Of a DNA stretch of 64,000 nt, positions 1-10,682 are shown piece after piece. The position numbers were made by a program, and so were the translations under genes. Position 1 is the first letter of the stretch. Every line of letters begins with the position of its first letter. This stretch comes from Bordetella pseudohinzii (GTDB taxonomy: Bacteria; Pseudomonadota; Gammaproteobacteria; Burkholderiales; Burkholderiaceae_B): contig NZ_JHEP02000017.1 in assembly GCF_000657795.2 (NCBI RefSeq), positions 19,374-83,373 of the forward strand, in the 5' to 3' direction. Below the pieces are notes generated by a model, which had not been told where the DNA came from, made no database searches, and was given only the letters and a program-made list of their open reading frames with translations.

Positions 1-1
1 C

Positions 2-529
2 ATGCAGGTCCCTGGCGCCCGCGACGTGGCGGTCGAGTTCTTCACCATGAGCAAGAGCTACAACATGGCCGGCTGGCGTATCGGCTACATGGTGGGCAAC
101 CGCGAATTGGTCGGCGCGCTGGCGCGCATCAAGAGTTATCACGATTACGGCACCTTCACGCCCATCCAGGTGGCTTCCATCGCCGCCCTGGACGGTCCGC
201 AGGACTGTGTGTCGGAAATCGTCCAGCAGTACCAGAGCCGGCGCGATGTGCTGGCCCGCGGTCTGCATGAAGCAGGTTGGAATGTGGAGATTCCGAAGGC
301 GTCCATGTACATATGGGCGCAGATCCCCGAACCCTACAGGGCGATGGGCTCTTTGGAATTCGCCAAGCGTGTCCTGTCGGATGCGAAGGTGGCCGTGTCC
401 CCCGGGATCGGCTTCGGCGAGTACGGCGACGATTATGTCCGCTTCGCTCTTATCGAGAACGAGCAGCGCACCCGCCAGGCGGTGCGCGGCATCAAAGATA
501 TGTTCCGCAAGGACGGTTTGTTGAAATGA
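2..529 (+). CDS. alaC: Class I aminotransferase, AlaC-like, C-terminal part
   Basis: PLP-dependent fold-type I aminotransferase cut by the left window edge; only the last 175 residues are visible. The pyridoxal-lysine region [16 protein letters not shown] is intact, with K18 of the visible part the likely Schiff-base lysine, and a C-terminal FVRFAL-like substrate arginine segment ([12 protein letters not shown]) follows. In this family such proteins make alanine from pyruvate and glutamate (AlaC) or handle related 2-oxo acids. The stop overlaps the start of the homoserine dehydrogenase gene (ATGA at 526-529), so the two are probably translationally coupled in one operon with thrC. The exact substrate cannot be fixed from the fragment; the alaC symbol rests on similarity and on this gene order. 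Confidence 0.8.
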   Translation: MQVPGARDVAVEFFTMSKSYNMAGWRIGYMVGNRELVGALARIKSYHDYGTFTPIQVASIAALDGPQDCVSEIVQQYQSRRDVLARGLHEAGWNVEIPKASMYIWAQIPEPYRAMGSLEFAKRVLSDAKVAVSPGIGFGEYGDDYVRFALIENEQRTRQAVRGIKDMFRKDGLLK

Positions 530-1830
530 ATCCGATGAAGGTAGGCCTGCTGGGCCTGGGCGTCGTGGGTGGCGGCACGTGGAGCGTGCTCACCCGCAAC
601 GCCGAAGAAATTGCGCGCCGCGCCGGGCGGCGTATCGAAGTCAGCCGCATCGCCGTGCGCGATGTGGCCAAGGCGCGCGCGCGCGTGGGCGAAGGCATCG
701 AGGTCTCGACCGATGTGCACGCCCTGGTGCGCGACCCCGAGATCGACATCGTGGTCGAGCTGATCGGGGGCGATACCCTGGCCCGGGAACTGGTGCTGGA
801 AGCCATCGCGCAGGGCAAGCACGTGGTCACGGCCAACAAGGCCTTGCTGGCCAAGCATGGCAACGAGATCTTCGCCGCGGCCTCCGCGCGCGGCGTCATG
901 GTGGCCTTCGAGGCGGCGGTTGCCGGCGGCATTCCCATCATCAAGGCGATCCGCGAGGGCCTGACGGCCAACCGCATCCAATGGGTGGCCGGCATCATCA
1001 ACGGCACCACCAATTTCATCCTCTCGGAGATGCGTTCGCGCGGCCTGCCGTTTGGCGAGGTGCTGGCCGAGGCGCAGCGCCTGGGCTATGCCGAGGCGGA
1101 CCCCACCTTCGACGTCGAAGGCGTGGACGCGGCCCACAAGCTCACGCTGCTGGCCTCGCTGGCCTTCGGCATTCCGGTGCAGTTCGATCGCGCCTATATC
1201 GAGGGCATTTCGCAGCTGGCCCAGGAAGACATCGCCCATGCCGAGCGCCTGGGCTATCGCATCAAGCTGTTGGGCATCACCAAGCGCCGCGCCGAGGGCA
1301 TCGAGCTGCGCGTGCATCCGGCCCTGGTGCCGGCCGAGCGCCTGCTGGCCAATGTCGAGGGCGCGATGAACGCCGTGCTGGTGCGCGGCGACGCCGTGGG
1401 CCCGACGCTGTATTACGGCCAGGGCGCCGGCGAAGAGCCGACCGCCTCGGCCGTGGTCGCCGACCTGGTCGACGTGACCCGCCTGCACACCGCGGATCCG
1501 GGCAACCGGGTGCCGCATCTGGCCTTCCAGCCCGATGCCATGGCCGACACGCCGATTCTGCCCATCGAGCAGATCAGCACCTCGTATTACCTGCGCCTGC
1601 GCGTGGACGACCAGCCCGGCGTGCTGGCCGATATCGCCCGTATCCTGGCCGATCGCAGCATCTCCATCGGCTCCATGATCCAGCAGCCTTCGCATATCGG
1701 CGGCGCCGATATCATCTTCCTGACGCATGAGGCGCTGGAAGGCAATGTGAACCAGGCGATCGAGCACATCGAGTCGCTGTCTTTCGTGCGCTCCAAGGTG
1801 ACCCGCCTGCGCGTGGAGAACCTCACATGA
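526..1830 (+). CDS. hom: Homoserine dehydrogenase
   Basis: NAD(P)H-dependent reduction of aspartate semialdehyde to homoserine, the branch point to threonine and methionine. The 434-residue protein opens with a Rossmann GLGVVG motif (residues 10-15), has the catalytic domain with [13 protein letters not shown] and NGTTNFIL segments, and ends in an ACT domain from about residue 353 ([21 protein letters not shown] region), the usual threonine-feedback module. I chose the ATG at 526, which overlaps the preceding stop; the ATG at 535 is an alternative. It overlaps thrC by 4 nt (ATGA at 1827), so the three genes form one operon. No aspartokinase domain is fused, as is normal for betaproteobacteria. 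Confidence 0.95.
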   Translation: MNPMKVGLLGLGVVGGGTWSVLTRNAEEIARRAGRRIEVSRIAVRDVAKARARVGEGIEVSTDVHALVRDPEIDIVVELIGGDTLARELVLEAIAQGKHVVTANKALLAKHGNEIFAAASARGVMVAFEAAVAGGIPIIKAIREGLTANRIQWVAGIINGTTNFILSEMRSRGLPFGEVLAEAQRLGYAEADPTFDVEGVDAAHKLTLLASLAFGIPVQFDRAYIEGISQLAQEDIAHAERLGYRIKLLGITKRRAEGIELRVHPALVPAERLLANVEGAMNAVLVRGDAVGPTLYYGQGAGEEPTASAVVADLVDVTRLHTADPGNRVPHLAFQPDAMADTPILPIEQISTSYYLRLRVDDQPGVLADIARILADRSISIGSMIQQPSHIGGADIIFLTHEALEGNVNQAIEHIESLSFVRSKVTRLRVENLT

Positions 1831-3236
1831 AGTACGTCTCGACTCGTGGCGGCATGGCCCCCCAGGATTTTTCCGACATCCTGCTGGAGGGCCTGGCGCC
1901 CGACGGCGGGCTGGCGGTGCCGCAGCAGCTGCCCAAGGTCGATGGCCAGACCCTGGAGGCCTGGCGCGGCCTGTCCTATGCCGACCTGGCCGTCGAAGTC
2001 CTGTCGCTGTTCGCCACCGACATCCCGCGTCAGGACCTGAGCCGGATGGCGCATGCCGCCTATAACGGCGAAGTCTTTTCCAGCGATGAGATCGTGCCCC
2101 TGCGGCCCCTGTCCGGCGGCCTGCAGCTGCTGGGCCTGTCCGAAGGTCCGACGCTGGCCTTCAAGGACATGGCCATGCAGTTCCTGGGCCAGGTCTTCGA
2201 GTATGTGCTCGCCAAGCGCGGCACGACGCTGAACATCGTGGGCGCCACCTCGGGCGACACCGGCTCGGCGGCCGAGTACGCCCTGCGCGGCAAGCGCGGC
2301 GTGGGCGTGTTCATGCTGTCGCCGCACGGCCGCATGAGCTCCTTCCAGCGCGCCCAGATGTATTCGCTGCAGGACGAGAACATCCATAACATCGCCGTCA
2401 AGGGCGTGTTCGACCAGGCGCAGGACATCGTCAAGGCCCTGGCCGCGGACCTGGCGTTCAAGACACGCTATCGCATCGGCGCCGTGAACTCGATCAACTG
2501 GGCGCGTATCGCCGCCCAGGTGGTGTATTACTTCCATGGCTGGCTGCGCGCCAGCCGTGCGCCGGGCCAGGAGGTGTCGTTTGCCGTGCCCTCGGGCAAT
2601 TTCGGCAACATCCTGTCGGGCCATATCGCCCGCGGCATGGGCCTGCCGGTGCGCCGCCTGGTGCTGGCCACCAACGAGAACAACGTGCTGGAAGAATTTT
2701 TCCGCACCGGGATCTATCGTCCGCGCGCGCCCGAGCAGACCTATGCGACCTCCAGCCCGTCCATGGACATCTCGCGCGCGTCCAACTTCGAGCGCTTCGT
2801 CTACGACCTGGTGGGCGGCGACGCCGAGCGCGTGCGGGCATTGTGGCGCGAACTGGCCGACAAGGGCAGCTTCGACCTGTCGGCCCAGCGCGCCGATTTT
2901 GCCGCGCGCTATGGTTTTGTCTCGGGCGTGAGCACGCATGAAGACCGCCTGGCCACCATACGCACGGTGTTCGACGAAACCGGGGTGCTGATCGATCCGC
3001 ATACCGCCGACGGCGTGAAAGTGGCCCGCGACTTCATCGAACCGGGGATTCCCATGCTGGTGCTGGAGACGGCCCTGCCGGCCAAGTTCTCCGACACCAT
3101 CGAGGAGGCCCTGGGCCGCCCGGTTCCGCCGCCGGCCGAACTGGCGGACCTGGAGTCCCTGCCGCAGCGCGTGACCGTGCTGGATTGCGACGCCGGTCAG
3201 GTGCGCGCCTTTATCGAGGCGCACGCCAAGGTCTGA
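1827..3236 (+). CDS. thrC: Threonine synthase
   Basis: PLP enzyme converting O-phosphohomoserine to threonine. At 469 residues it is the long form found in gammaproteobacteria, betaproteobacteria and fungi. The PLP lysine is K113 in PTLAFKDMAMQFLG, followed by GATSGDTGSAAEYALRG (phosphate and cofactor binding) and the PSGNFGNILSGH loop. Its start overlaps the hom stop by 4 nt, placing it in the aminotransferase-hom-thrC operon. A strong intrinsic terminator follows 22 nt after the stop. The homoserine kinase that makes its substrate is not in the window. No leader-peptide attenuator is visible inside the operon, and its promoter lies outside the window. Confidence 0.95.
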   Translation: MKYVSTRGGMAPQDFSDILLEGLAPDGGLAVPQQLPKVDGQTLEAWRGLSYADLAVEVLSLFATDIPRQDLSRMAHAAYNGEVFSSDEIVPLRPLSGGLQLLGLSEGPTLAFKDMAMQFLGQVFEYVLAKRGTTLNIVGATSGDTGSAAEYALRGKRGVGVFMLSPHGRMSSFQRAQMYSLQDENIHNIAVKGVFDQAQDIVKALAADLAFKTRYRIGAVNSINWARIAAQVVYYFHGWLRASRAPGQEVSFAVPSGNFGNILSGHIARGMGLPVRRLVLATNENNVLEEFFRTGIYRPRAPEQTYATSSPSMDISRASNFERFVYDLVGGDAERVRALWRELADKGSFDLSAQRADFAARYGFVSGVSTHEDRLATIRTVFDETGVLIDPHTADGVKVARDFIEPGIPMLVLETALPAKFSDTIEEALGRPVPPPAELADLESLPQRVTVLDCDAGQVRAFIEAHAKV

Positions 3237-3257
3237 TCCGCGCAACACAGGCAAGCG

Positions 3258-3295
3258 AAAATCCCCCGCGGCCCGAGGCCGCGGGGGATTTTTCA
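3258..3295 (+). terminator. Intrinsic terminator of the hom-thrC operon
   Basis: A 13-bp GC-rich stem (arms TCCCCCGCGGCC and GGCCGCGGGGGA around a 3-nt loop) is followed by a T-rich run, directly after thrC. It is preceded by an A-run, so it could work in both directions. Confidence 0.85.
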
Positions 3296-3436
3296 TTAGC
3301 TCTGTTACATTTTCGGCGGCTCATGGTTGCGGCAATTACAGTCCCACGCATTTTGCCGACATCCCGTCACTGCATCGGCCGGGCAGGGGACCTACAGTGG
3401 AACTACCGCTTTGTGATTGACTAACGGAGGATAACC

Positions 3437-3658
3437 ATGAGCCTTAAACACCTGACTCTCGCGCTGGCCGTCACCGGATTCGGCGTATTGGCGGGATGCT
3501 CGTCGCCGTCGGTCGTACACAAGTCCGATGGCAGCCAGGTCATTACCCCTGATGAGCCTGAATACAACAAGAAATCGGGCATGTATGAGTATGACCAGGA
3601 CGGGCGCAAGGTGCAGATCAACAAGGACGACATAAAGTCGATCGAGCAGATCAATTAA
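3437..3658 (+). CDS. YgdI/YgdR-type small lipoprotein
   Basis: 73-residue secreted lipoprotein. The signal peptide (residues 1-19) ends in a lipobox LAGC with the lipidated Cys at 20. The mature part carries the small SH3-like YgdI/YgdR domain: SDGSQVITPDEPEYNKKSGMYEYDQDGRKVQINKDDI. Family members are abundant outer-membrane lipoproteins of unknown biochemical role. A Shine-Dalgarno AACGGAGG lies about 6 nt before the ATG. The gene stands alone between the thrC terminator and its own terminator at 3671-3703, so it is monocistronic. Function is not known; the family assignment is fairly sure. Confidence 0.85.
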   Translation: MSLKHLTLALAVTGFGVLAGCSSPSVVHKSDGSQVITPDEPEYNKKSGMYEYDQDGRKVQINKDDIKSIEQIN

Positions 3659-3670
3659 CGTCCAGGACAA

Positions 3671-3703
3671 AACGAAAAGCCCCGCAAGGGGCTTTTCGTT
3701 TTT
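3671..3703. terminator. Bidirectional terminator between the ygdI-like gene and fbp
   Basis: Arms AACGAAAAGCCCC and GGGGCTTTTCGTT flank a GCAA tetraloop, with A-run and T-run on the two sides. It lies between convergent genes ending at 3658 and 3710, so it probably serves both. Confidence 0.9.
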
Positions 3704-3709
3704 GGGCCA

Positions 3710-4729
3710 TTATTTGGCCTGGGCCTCGGCGTGATATTTACCCAGGCGCTCGACTTCGTTCTTCGAGCCCAGGATGACGCTCACGCGCTGGTGCAGCTGC
3801 TCGGGCTGGATGTCGAGGATGCGCTGCTCGCCGTTGATGGCGGCGCCGCCGGCCTGTTCGACGATGAAGCTCATGGGATTGGCTTCGTACATCAGGCGCA
3901 GCTTGCCCGCCTTGCCCGGTTCGCGGGCATCCCAGGGGTACATGAAAATCCCGCCACGGGTCAGGATGCGATGCACATCGGCCACCATGGAGGCGATCCA
4001 GCGCATATTGAAGTCCTTGCCCAGGGGGCCGGTCTTGCCAGCCAGGCATTCGTCGATATAGCGCTTGACCGGGGCGGCCCAGTGACGCATGTTCGACATA
4101 TTGATGGCGAATTCCTTGGTGTCGGCGGGGATGCTCATGGTTTCGTGGGTCAGCACCCACGAACCCATTTCGCGGTCCAGCGTAAAGCCGACCACGCCAT
4201 TGCCTATGGTCAGCACCAGCATGGTCTGCGGCCCGTAGACCGCATAGCCGGCGGCCACCTGGTCGCGGCCCGGCTGCAGGAAATCGGCCTCGGTGACCTC
4301 TGCGCCCGAGACATGATGCGGAGCGCGCAAGACCGAGAAAATCGTGCCGATCGAGACGTTGACGTCAATATTGGACGAGCCGTCCAGCGGATCGAACAGC
4401 AGCAGGTATTCGCCCTTGGGATAGCGGTTCGGGATGCGATGGATGGTTTCCATTTCTTCCGAGGCCATGGCGGCCAGATGGCCGCCCCATTCATTGGCCT
4501 CGAGCAGGATTTCATTGGACAGCACGTCCAGTTTCTTCTGCACCTCGCCTTGCACGTTTTCGCTGTCCAGGCTGCCCAGCACGCCGCCCAGGGCGCCCTT
4601 GCTGACCGCATGGCTGATGGCCTTGCAGGCGCGCGCCACGACTTCGATCAGCAAGCGCACTTCGGGCGCGAGCGCCTGGGCCGAACGCTGCTGTTCGACC
4701 AGGTATTGGGTGAGGGTTTTACGTTTCAT
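3710..4729 (-). CDS. fbp: Fructose-1,6-bisphosphatase, class I
   Basis: Hydrolyses fructose-1,6-bisphosphate to fructose-6-phosphate in gluconeogenesis. The 339-residue length fits the family. The metal and phosphate site is intact: EEME at 91-94 and [10 protein letters not shown] starting at D113. The C-terminal half has the sugar-phosphate segments [15 protein letters not shown] and GGIFMYPWD. The gene starts 8 nt after the pepN stop on the same strand, so it is probably the second gene of a pepN-fbp unit ending at the 3671-3703 terminator. Betaproteobacteria that lack a complete glycolysis depend on this enzyme, which fits an amino-acid-using organism (inference). Confidence 0.95.
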   Translation of the reverse strand: MKRKTLTQYLVEQQRSAQALAPEVRLLIEVVARACKAISHAVSKGALGGVLGSLDSENVQGEVQKKLDVLSNEILLEANEWGGHLAAMASEEMETIHRIPNRYPKGEYLLLFDPLDGSSNIDVNVSIGTIFSVLRAPHHVSGAEVTEADFLQPGRDQVAAGYAVYGPQTMLVLTIGNGVVGFTLDREMGSWVLTHETMSIPADTKEFAINMSNMRHWAAPVKRYIDECLAGKTGPLGKDFNMRWIASMVADVHRILTRGGIFMYPWDAREPGKAGKLRLMYEANPMSFIVEQAGGAAINGEQRILDIQPEQLHQRVSVILGSKNEVERLGKYHAEAQAK

Positions 4730-4737
4730 TGGAATTC

Positions 4738-7434
4738 CTATGCGGAGAACTCAAGGGATTTGGAGACGATTTCGGCGACGTTGCGCGACAGGCCGCTATG
4801 GGCGCGCACGCGCTCCAGCGCGGCGCGCATGCTGTCGCGCAGGGCGGGCGTGAAGCGCGACCAATTGTCCATGGCGCGCGCCAGCCGGGCGGCGATTTCG
4901 GGATTCAGGGCGTCGAGGGCCAGCACCTGCTCGGCCCAGAACTCATGGCCGGAGCCGTCGGCCACATGCATGCCGCGCGCGTTGTTCAGGCAGAACTGGA
5001 ACACCAGGGCGCGGGCGCGGTTGGGGTTGCGCAGGGTGAAATCGGGGTGCTGCATCAGCGCGCGCACCTGGGCCAGGCCCGTGGAGCGGGCCGTGGCCTG
5101 CAGGGTGAACCATTTGTCGATCACCAGCGGGTCATCCTTCCAGCGCGCATGGAAGCGCTCCAGCGCGGCCTGGGCGACGGGCGGCTCGGCGTAATTGACC
5201 AGGCAGCCCAGCGCGGCCAGGCTGTCGGTCATATTGTCCGCCTGCTCGTATTGGCGCGCGGCGCGGGTCTGGGCATCGGCCACGCCGGCGGCCATCAGAT
5301 GCGACAGCGCCTGGTTTTTCAGGGCCCGCTGTCCGGCCGGTCCGGGCGCCGGGCTGTAGGCGCCGCGGGTCTGGTTGGACTCGAAGGCGTCCAGCCACTC
5401 GGGAGCCAGCTGCCGGCCAAGCTCGGCGCGCAAAAAGTCGCGCGCCGCGGCCAGCGCGGGCGGATCGATGGCCTGCATGCGTTCGGCCAGGGTTTTTTCG
5501 GAGGGCAGCGCCAGCACGCGGGCGCGATAGGCCGCGTCCAGCGAGGGATCGGTCAGCTGGGCGCGCCAGGCCTCGATGAAGGCGGTGTCCGCCACCAGGG
5601 GCTGGCCGGCCTGGTGGCGGCCGGCCAGGGCCAGCAATTGGCGGCTGGCCAGCTCCTGGCCGGCCTCCCAGCGGGCGAAGGGGTCGGTGTCGTGGGCCGA
5701 GAGCAAGGCCAGTTCGGCGTCGTTCCAGTCGTATTCGACGATCACCGGCGCCGAGAAGCCGCGCAGCAGCGAGGGCACGACCGGCACGTCTATGCCCTCG
5801 AACACCCAGCTTTCGACCGCCTCGCGCAGTTCCAGCAGGACGGTGTCGCGGGCGGCTGGCTCGCCGGCCAGTTTCAAGGGCAGGGCGCGGCCCTGGCGGT
5901 CCAGCAGGCCGATGGCAAAGGGAATATGAAAGGGCTGCTTGGCGGCGGCGCCGGCCCGTTTTTCCACGCCCACGGGAGCGCAGCGCTGGCTGAGCGTGAC
6001 CGTCAGGCGCGCCGCCTCTTGCTTGAGCGTGACCGCCACGCGCGGCGTGCCGGCCTGGCGGTACCAGTTGCGGAAGACGCTCAGGTCGCGCCCAGGGTGG
6101 AGCTGGCGATAGACCGAGTCCATGGCGTTGACGAAATCGTCGCAGGTCACGGCCTGGCCGTCATGGCGGCGGAAGTACTCGTCCATGCCGGCGCGGAAAC
6201 CGTCTTCGCCCAGCAGCGTGTGCTGCATGCGGATCACCTCGGCGCCTTTTTCATAGACCGTGGCGGTATAGAAGTTGCCGATTTCCTGGTAGCTGTCCGG
6301 CCGGATGGGGTGGGCCATGGGGCCCGCATCCTCGGGGAACTGCGCCGCGCGCAGCGTGACCACGTCGTCGATGCGCTTGACGGCGCGCGCGCTGGCCGCG
6401 GCGGCCGCGTCCATGTCGCGGGCCATCATGTCGGCGCTGAACTCCTGGTCGCGGAACACCGTCAGGCCTTCTTTCAGGCTCAGCTGGAACCAATCGCGGC
6501 AGGTGACGCGGTTGCCCGTCCAATTATGGAAGTACTCGTGGCCGATGACCGACTCTATGCCTTCGTAATTGACGTCGGTCGCCGTCTGCGGGTCGGCCAG
6601 CACATAGGCCGCGTTGAAGATATTGAGCCCCTTGTTTTCCATGGCGCCCATATTGAAGTCGCGCACGGCAACCACCATGAAGCGGTCCAGGTCCAGCTCC
6701 AGGCCGAAACGGGTTTCGTCCCAGCGCAGCGCGCGTTCCAGCGATTCGAGCGCCCAGCCGGTGCGCGACTCCGAGCCCGGGTCGCTATAGACCTGCAGCA
6801 GCACTTCGCGGCCGCCGCGGGTGCGGACGCGCTTTTCGCGGTGGGTCAGCTTGCCGGCCACCAGGGCGAACAGATAGCAGGGCTTGGGGAAGGGGTCTTC
6901 CCATTCCGCCTCCTGGCGGCCGTCGGGCAGTTGCCGCGTGGCCAGCAGATTGCCGTTGGACAGCAGGACGGGATAGCGTCCGTCGGCGCGCAGCGTGACC
7001 CGGTAGCGCGACATGACATCGGGCCGATCGGCAAACCAGGTGATGCGCCGGAAACCCTCGGCCTCGCACTGCGTGAAGAAATTCCCGCCGGACACATAAA
7101 GGCCCATCAGGGTGGAGTTGGCCGAAGGCCGGCAGCGGCTGGCGATCTCCAGCGAACACAGGGGCGGCAGGCCGAGCACCTGGAGACGGCGCTCGTCGAG
7201 CTGATACCGCGGCCAATCCTTGCCGTCGACCCGCAGCGACACCAGTTCGAGTTCCTCGCCGTCGAGCTCCAGCGCCGCGTCGGCCGGGGCATCGGGCTTG
7301 CGCTCCAGGCGCAGCGTGGCGGTGACCAGGGTGCTTTCGGGATCGAGATCGAAACTCAGCGCGACCTCGGGAATCGCGTAAGGATAGGGCTGATAATCCT
7401 TGCGATATACGGTGACTGGCGTGTCGGTGCGCAT
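4738..7434 (-). CDS. pepN: Aminopeptidase N (M1 family)
   Basis: Cytoplasmic zinc aminopeptidase that trims N-terminal residues from peptides. The 898 residues contain GAMEN (263-267, free amino-group recognition) and the zinc motif [14 protein letters not shown] (H299, H303) with the third ligand E322 in [12 protein letters not shown], all at positions matching E. coli PepN. The C-terminal helical domain is full length. The ATG at 7434 is the first usable start. It reads straight into fbp with an 8-nt gap. Very long open frames on the opposite strand here are GC-skew shadows. Confidence 0.95.
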   Translation of the reverse strand: MRTDTPVTVYRKDYQPYPYAIPEVALSFDLDPESTLVTATLRLERKPDAPADAALELDGEELELVSLRVDGKDWPRYQLDERRLQVLGLPPLCSLEIASRCRPSANSTLMGLYVSGGNFFTQCEAEGFRRITWFADRPDVMSRYRVTLRADGRYPVLLSNGNLLATRQLPDGRQEAEWEDPFPKPCYLFALVAGKLTHREKRVRTRGGREVLLQVYSDPGSESRTGWALESLERALRWDETRFGLELDLDRFMVVAVRDFNMGAMENKGLNIFNAAYVLADPQTATDVNYEGIESVIGHEYFHNWTGNRVTCRDWFQLSLKEGLTVFRDQEFSADMMARDMDAAAAASARAVKRIDDVVTLRAAQFPEDAGPMAHPIRPDSYQEIGNFYTATVYEKGAEVIRMQHTLLGEDGFRAGMDEYFRRHDGQAVTCDDFVNAMDSVYRQLHPGRDLSVFRNWYRQAGTPRVAVTLKQEAARLTVTLSQRCAPVGVEKRAGAAAKQPFHIPFAIGLLDRQGRALPLKLAGEPAARDTVLLELREAVESWVFEGIDVPVVPSLLRGFSAPVIVEYDWNDAELALLSAHDTDPFARWEAGQELASRQLLALAGRHQAGQPLVADTAFIEAWRAQLTDPSLDAAYRARVLALPSEKTLAERMQAIDPPALAAARDFLRAELGRQLAPEWLDAFESNQTRGAYSPAPGPAGQRALKNQALSHLMAAGVADAQTRAARQYEQADNMTDSLAALGCLVNYAEPPVAQAALERFHARWKDDPLVIDKWFTLQATARSTGLAQVRALMQHPDFTLRNPNRARALVFQFCLNNARGMHVADGSGHEFWAEQVLALDALNPEIAARLARAMDNWSRFTPALRDSMRAALERVRAHSGLSRNVAEIVSKSLEFSA

Positions 7435-7573
7435 GGGATCCCTTCTAGGCGGTAAACAACCGCACTATTGTAGTGGTTGGCGGACAGGGGCAGGCCTTGC
7501 AGGACGATATGCAACCTTTCCTTGCGGGCGCCGGTCCAATTATCATTGCTGCGCACGTCCGAGGAGTTGCGAA

Positions 7574-8224
7574 ATGTTCAGTTCTATGGGCGCCGCCCGG
7601 TGGAGCCGCCTTGCGGCGGCCTCGCTCGCCGTGGCCGCGGCCGTTCTTATCAGCGGTTGCGCCGCCCCTACCGTGTCCGCCCGCGTCACATCGTTCCAGC
7701 AATGGCCCCAGGGCGTGGAAGGGCAGACCTACCGCTTCCAGACGGCCAATGCCGGCCAGGAAAATAATCTCGAATACCAATCCTTCCAGGACATGGTGCG
7801 CGCCGGCATCGGCCCGACCGGCCTGGTCGAGGCGCGCGATGGGCAGGCCGCCCGCTTCATCGTGAGCTTTACCTATGGGGCGACGCAGACCCAGGTCATG
7901 GTGCGCCGCGCCTACGACCCGTATTTTTATGGGGGGTATGGCGGCTATTATGGTCCGCGCGGCTGGGGCGGCCCCTGGGGCCCGGGGCCCTTCTGGGGAC
8001 CGGAGTGGGTGGATGTGCCGACCGTCGCATTCCGCAATGGCCTGAACCTGCAGATCCGGGATTCGGCGCGCGGCGATGCGGAGGTCTATCGTTCCAGCGC
8101 CTATATTGTCAGCCAGCGTGAGGACCTTTTGCGCGCCATGCCTTACCTGGTGCGTGCCATTTTCGACCACTTTCCGGGAAATAATGGCGCCGAACGCGAA
8201 GTCGAATATCCCTTGAATCGATAG
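7574..8224 (+). CDS. DUF4136-type outer-membrane lipoprotein
   Basis: 216-residue lipoprotein. The ATG at 7574 has a GAGGAG Shine-Dalgarno 9 nt upstream and gives a signal peptide ending in LISGC. Longer upstream frames would start before the promoter-like region. The mature domain fits DUF4136, with an aromatic and glycine-rich loop (YFYGGYGGYYGPRGWGGPWG) followed by a beta-strand segment on residue use in lipoproteins of this family. The function is unknown; members are predicted to sit in the outer membrane. It is monocistronic and ends at a bidirectional hairpin shared with the H-NS-like gene. Confidence 0.75.
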   Translation: MFSSMGAARWSRLAAASLAVAAAVLISGCAAPTVSARVTSFQQWPQGVEGQTYRFQTANAGQENNLEYQSFQDMVRAGIGPTGLVEARDGQAARFIVSFTYGATQTQVMVRRAYDPYFYGGYGGYYGPRGWGGPWGPGPFWGPEWVDVPTVAFRNGLNLQIRDSARGDAEVYRSSAYIVSQREDLLRAMPYLVRAIFDHFPGNNGAEREVEYPLNR

Positions 8225-8235
8225 TGTCCCCAAAA

Positions 8236-8263
8236 AATAACGGCGCCCGAGGGCGCCGTTATT
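8236..8263. terminator. Bidirectional terminator
   Basis: A 13-bp perfect stem (AATAACGGCGCCC and its complement) with a 2-nt loop lies between the convergent genes ending at 8224 and 8280. An A-run precedes it, so it best serves the minus-strand gene and probably both. Confidence 0.8.
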
Positions 8264-8279
8264 CAATAAACCTTGATTA

Positions 8280-8642
8280 TCATTTTATGAGAAAGCTCTC
8301 GCGCTTTGCGCCCTTGCTTTCTTCCGCGACCAGCCAGCGCGGGGCTTTGCCACGGCCGCTCCAGGTTTCGCCCGATTCGGGGTGGCGATACTTCGGGGCC
8401 ACGGCCCGCTTGGCGCCGTCGGCCGCGGCCTTGCGGCGCGGCGAGGCGGCGCGCGGCGACTTGGCGCTGCCCAGGGCGGCGACGATTTCCTCGGGAGTGA
8501 TATTGTATTCGCGCATCGACTTCACGATGGACGCGATGACCGGTTTGCGGCGCCGCGTCTGCAGCGCTTCGGCGCGCTTTTGCAGGCGGTTGATTTCTTT
8601 CTCGATCTTGGCTTGCTGTGCTGCGTAAGTCTCTCGGGGCAT
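8280..8642 (-). CDS. H-NS-family nucleoid protein
   Basis: 120-residue member of the H-NS/BpH3 family of DNA-binding proteins that coat AT-rich DNA and silence transcription. Residues 5-35 form a coiled-coil oligomerisation segment (QQAKIEKEINRLQKRAEALQ). The C-terminal DNA-binding motif YRHPESGETWSGRGKAPRWL carries the TW-G-G--P-W core. A basic Ala/Arg/Lys-rich linker lies between them. The upstream region (8643-8760) is markedly AT-rich, as often seen at autoregulated hns promoters. It is monocistronic. Which paralogue this is cannot be told from the sequence. Confidence 0.85.
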   Translation of the reverse strand: MPRETYAAQQAKIEKEINRLQKRAEALQTRRRKPVIASIVKSMREYNITPEEIVAALGSAKSPRAASPRRKAAADGAKRAVAPKYRHPESGETWSGRGKAPRWLVAEESKGAKRESFLIK

Positions 8643-9179
8643 GTTTCTTCCTGGTTATGGACTTCGATTCGCCGGCTTGCTTGTATATATAGTTGTTGTA
8701 TTTCAATAATACATAAATTGTCTTCGACAGTCTTTAACTTTGTCGGCAGATAATTGTTTCAGATGACTGACATTCTGGACAGCTTGATGACAGAATCAGA
8801 AGCATGGCCGGGCCCGCAAGACGTCGCCCGCCGGCTGCTCCGCGGGCGGGCGTCCAAATATCAGCAGGTTCTGATCGGCGCCGCCATACTGCTTTTAATG
8901 AACAGGCTTGTCGCCGGCATGCTCGGAAAAAACCAGGGCATAGGCCGGGCTCGCCGGGTTTTATCCCTTTTGCGAACCGGCTTATTCGGCAACCCAGGTT
9001 TCGGCGGTCATATGATGAGTGAGGCCGGCCGGCGATGTTTGAGAAAGTGAAAACTTTTGCTGCACCATTTTGGCGCGCGCTTGCCCGCGCCGTTCGGCGG
9101 TACGATAACGGTTGCGCGCCTCGAGACGGTTCGCGAGGCATGCCCGCCGGTTCTGTGCGGGCCCTAAATACGGAATTCC
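8643..9179. other. Gap between the H-NS-like gene and tldD with one doubtful small ORF
   Basis: 537 bp without a secure gene. The left 120 bp are AT-rich (TATATATAG, TAATACATAAATT) and probably hold the promoter of the H-NS-like gene and its own binding sites. An open frame from ATG 8763 to 9050 would encode 95 residues with one hydrophobic segment (QVLIGAAILLLMNRLVAGML) and a basic tail. It has no Shine-Dalgarno and no family I recognise. An overlapping minus-strand frame (9141-8734) looks random. The right end should hold the tldD promoter; I see no clear -35/-10 pair. Confidence 0.4.
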
Positions 9180-10640
9180 ATGAAACTGATCGATCCCGCG
9201 ATTCAATCCCTGGCGACTGCCAAATCCCTGCTGCTCGACCCCTGGGGCCTGACCGAAGCCGATCTGGCCCGGGCCTTGGGCGAAATCTTCGCTCACAAGG
9301 TCGACTACGCCGACCTGTATTTCCAGTACACGCGCAGCGAGGGCTGGAGCCTGGAAGAGGGGATCGTCAAGACCGGCAGTTTCTCCATCGGCCAGGGCGT
9401 GGGCGTGCGCGCCATCAGCGGCGAGAAAACCGCCTTCGCCTATTCCGACTCCTTGTCGCCGCAGGCCTTGCTGTCTTCGGCCCGCACCGTGCGCGGCATC
9501 GCGCGCCAGGGGGCGGGCAAGGTCAAGGTGGCCGCGCATCGGCCGCCCGAGGACAGCCGCAGCCTGTATGCCGACATCGATCCGCTGGCCACCTTGAGCG
9601 CCGCCGACAAAGTCGCCTTGCTCGAACGCATCGAGCGCATGGCGCGGGCGCGCGACCCGCATGTGATCCAGGTGATGGCCGGGCTGGGGGCAGAGTATGA
9701 CGTCATACTTGTAGCCGGCAGCGATGGCCGCCTGGCCGCCGATGTGCGTCCCCTGGTGCGCCTGTCGCTGACGGTCATCGCCGAGCGCAACGGCCGGCGC
9801 GAAATGGGTCATGCCGGCGGCGGCGGCCGCAGCGGCCTGGCCTACTTCTCCGACGAGATCTTGCGCGACTACGTCGAACGGGCCGTGCATGAGGCCATGG
9901 TGAATCTCGAGGCGCGGCCGGCGCCGGCCGGGGAAATGCCGGTCGTGCTGGGTTCCGGCTGGCCCGGCATCCTGCTGCACGAAGCGGTGGGCCACGGGCT
10001 GGAAGGGGATTTCAACCGCAAGGGGTCGAGCGTCTTTTCCGGGCGCATCGGCCAGCGGGTGGCGTCCAAGGGCGTGACCGTCATCGACGACGGCACCCTG
10101 GAGGGCCGCCGCGGCTCGCTCAATATCGATGACGAAGGCAATGCCTCGCAGCGCAATGTGCTGATCGAAGACGGCATCCTGCGCGGTTATATGCAGGACA
10201 CCCTCAATGCCCGTCTCATGAAGACCCAGGCCACGGGCAATGGCCGGCGCGAATCCTTCGCCCACCTGCCCATGCCGCGCATGACCAACACCTATATGCT
10301 CAGTGGCGACAAGGCGCCCGAGGAAATCATCGCCTCGGTCAAGAAGGGCCTGTATGCGGTCAATTTCGGCGGCGGCCAGGTGGACATCACCAGCGGCAAG
10401 TTCGTCTTTTCGGCTTCCGAGGCCTATATGATCGAAAACGGCAAGATCAGCTATCCGGTCAAGGGCGCCACCCTGATCGGCAACGGCCCCGACGCGATGA
10501 ACCGCGTCAGCATGATAGGCAAGGACATGCGGCTGGATTCCGGCGTGGGCACCTGCGGCAAAGAGGGGCAGAGCGTGCCGGTCGGCGTGGGCATGCCCAC
10601 GCTGCGCATGGACGGCCTGACCGTGGGCGGCACCGCCTGA
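9180..10640 (+). CDS. tldD: Metalloprotease TldD
   Basis: TldD/PmbA-family zinc protease. In E. coli it works as a TldD-TldE heterodimer that degrades unfolded peptides and matures microcin B17 and the CcdA antitoxin. The 486 residues carry the metal motif HEAVGH at 267-272, followed by [12 protein letters not shown], and the conserved C-terminal [17 protein letters not shown]. The partner tldE (pmbA) is not in the window, as is usual. The ATG at 9180 is the first start with homologous N-terminal sequence. The gene ends just before a hairpin whose T-run overlaps the aroG leader promoter. Confidence 0.95.
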   Translation: MKLIDPAIQSLATAKSLLLDPWGLTEADLARALGEIFAHKVDYADLYFQYTRSEGWSLEEGIVKTGSFSIGQGVGVRAISGEKTAFAYSDSLSPQALLSSARTVRGIARQGAGKVKVAAHRPPEDSRSLYADIDPLATLSAADKVALLERIERMARARDPHVIQVMAGLGAEYDVILVAGSDGRLAADVRPLVRLSLTVIAERNGRREMGHAGGGGRSGLAYFSDEILRDYVERAVHEAMVNLEARPAPAGEMPVVLGSGWPGILLHEAVGHGLEGDFNRKGSSVFSGRIGQRVASKGVTVIDDGTLEGRRGSLNIDDEGNASQRNVLIEDGILRGYMQDTLNARLMKTQATGNGRRESFAHLPMPRMTNTYMLSGDKAPEEIIASVKKGLYAVNFGGGQVDITSGKFVFSASEAYMIENGKISYPVKGATLIGNGPDAMNRVSMIGKDMRLDSGVGTCGKEGQSVPVGVGMPTLRMDGLTVGGTA

Positions 10641-10652
10641 ACGGCCGGCCAG

Positions 10653-10682
10653 GCCGCCGCCGGATGACGCGCGGCTTTTTTT
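10653..10682 (+). terminator. Weak intrinsic terminator after tldD
   Basis: A short GCCGC/GCGGC stem (about 10656-10660 with 10671-10675) is followed by seven T residues at 10676-10682. The T-run lies inside the spacer of the aroG leader promoter, so one gene's end and the next gene's start share sequence. Confidence 0.5.

Noticed and set aside
4729..7455. A 908-codon open frame on the plus strand opposite pepN
   Set aside because: It is a GC-codon shadow of pepN, whose zinc motifs and length are certain; the shadow protein is Gly/Gln/His-rich and has no domain.
8734..9141. 135-codon minus-strand frame between the H-NS-like gene and tldD
   Set aside because: No ribosome site, random composition with many Arg/Ser/Cys, and it overlaps the probable promoter regions.
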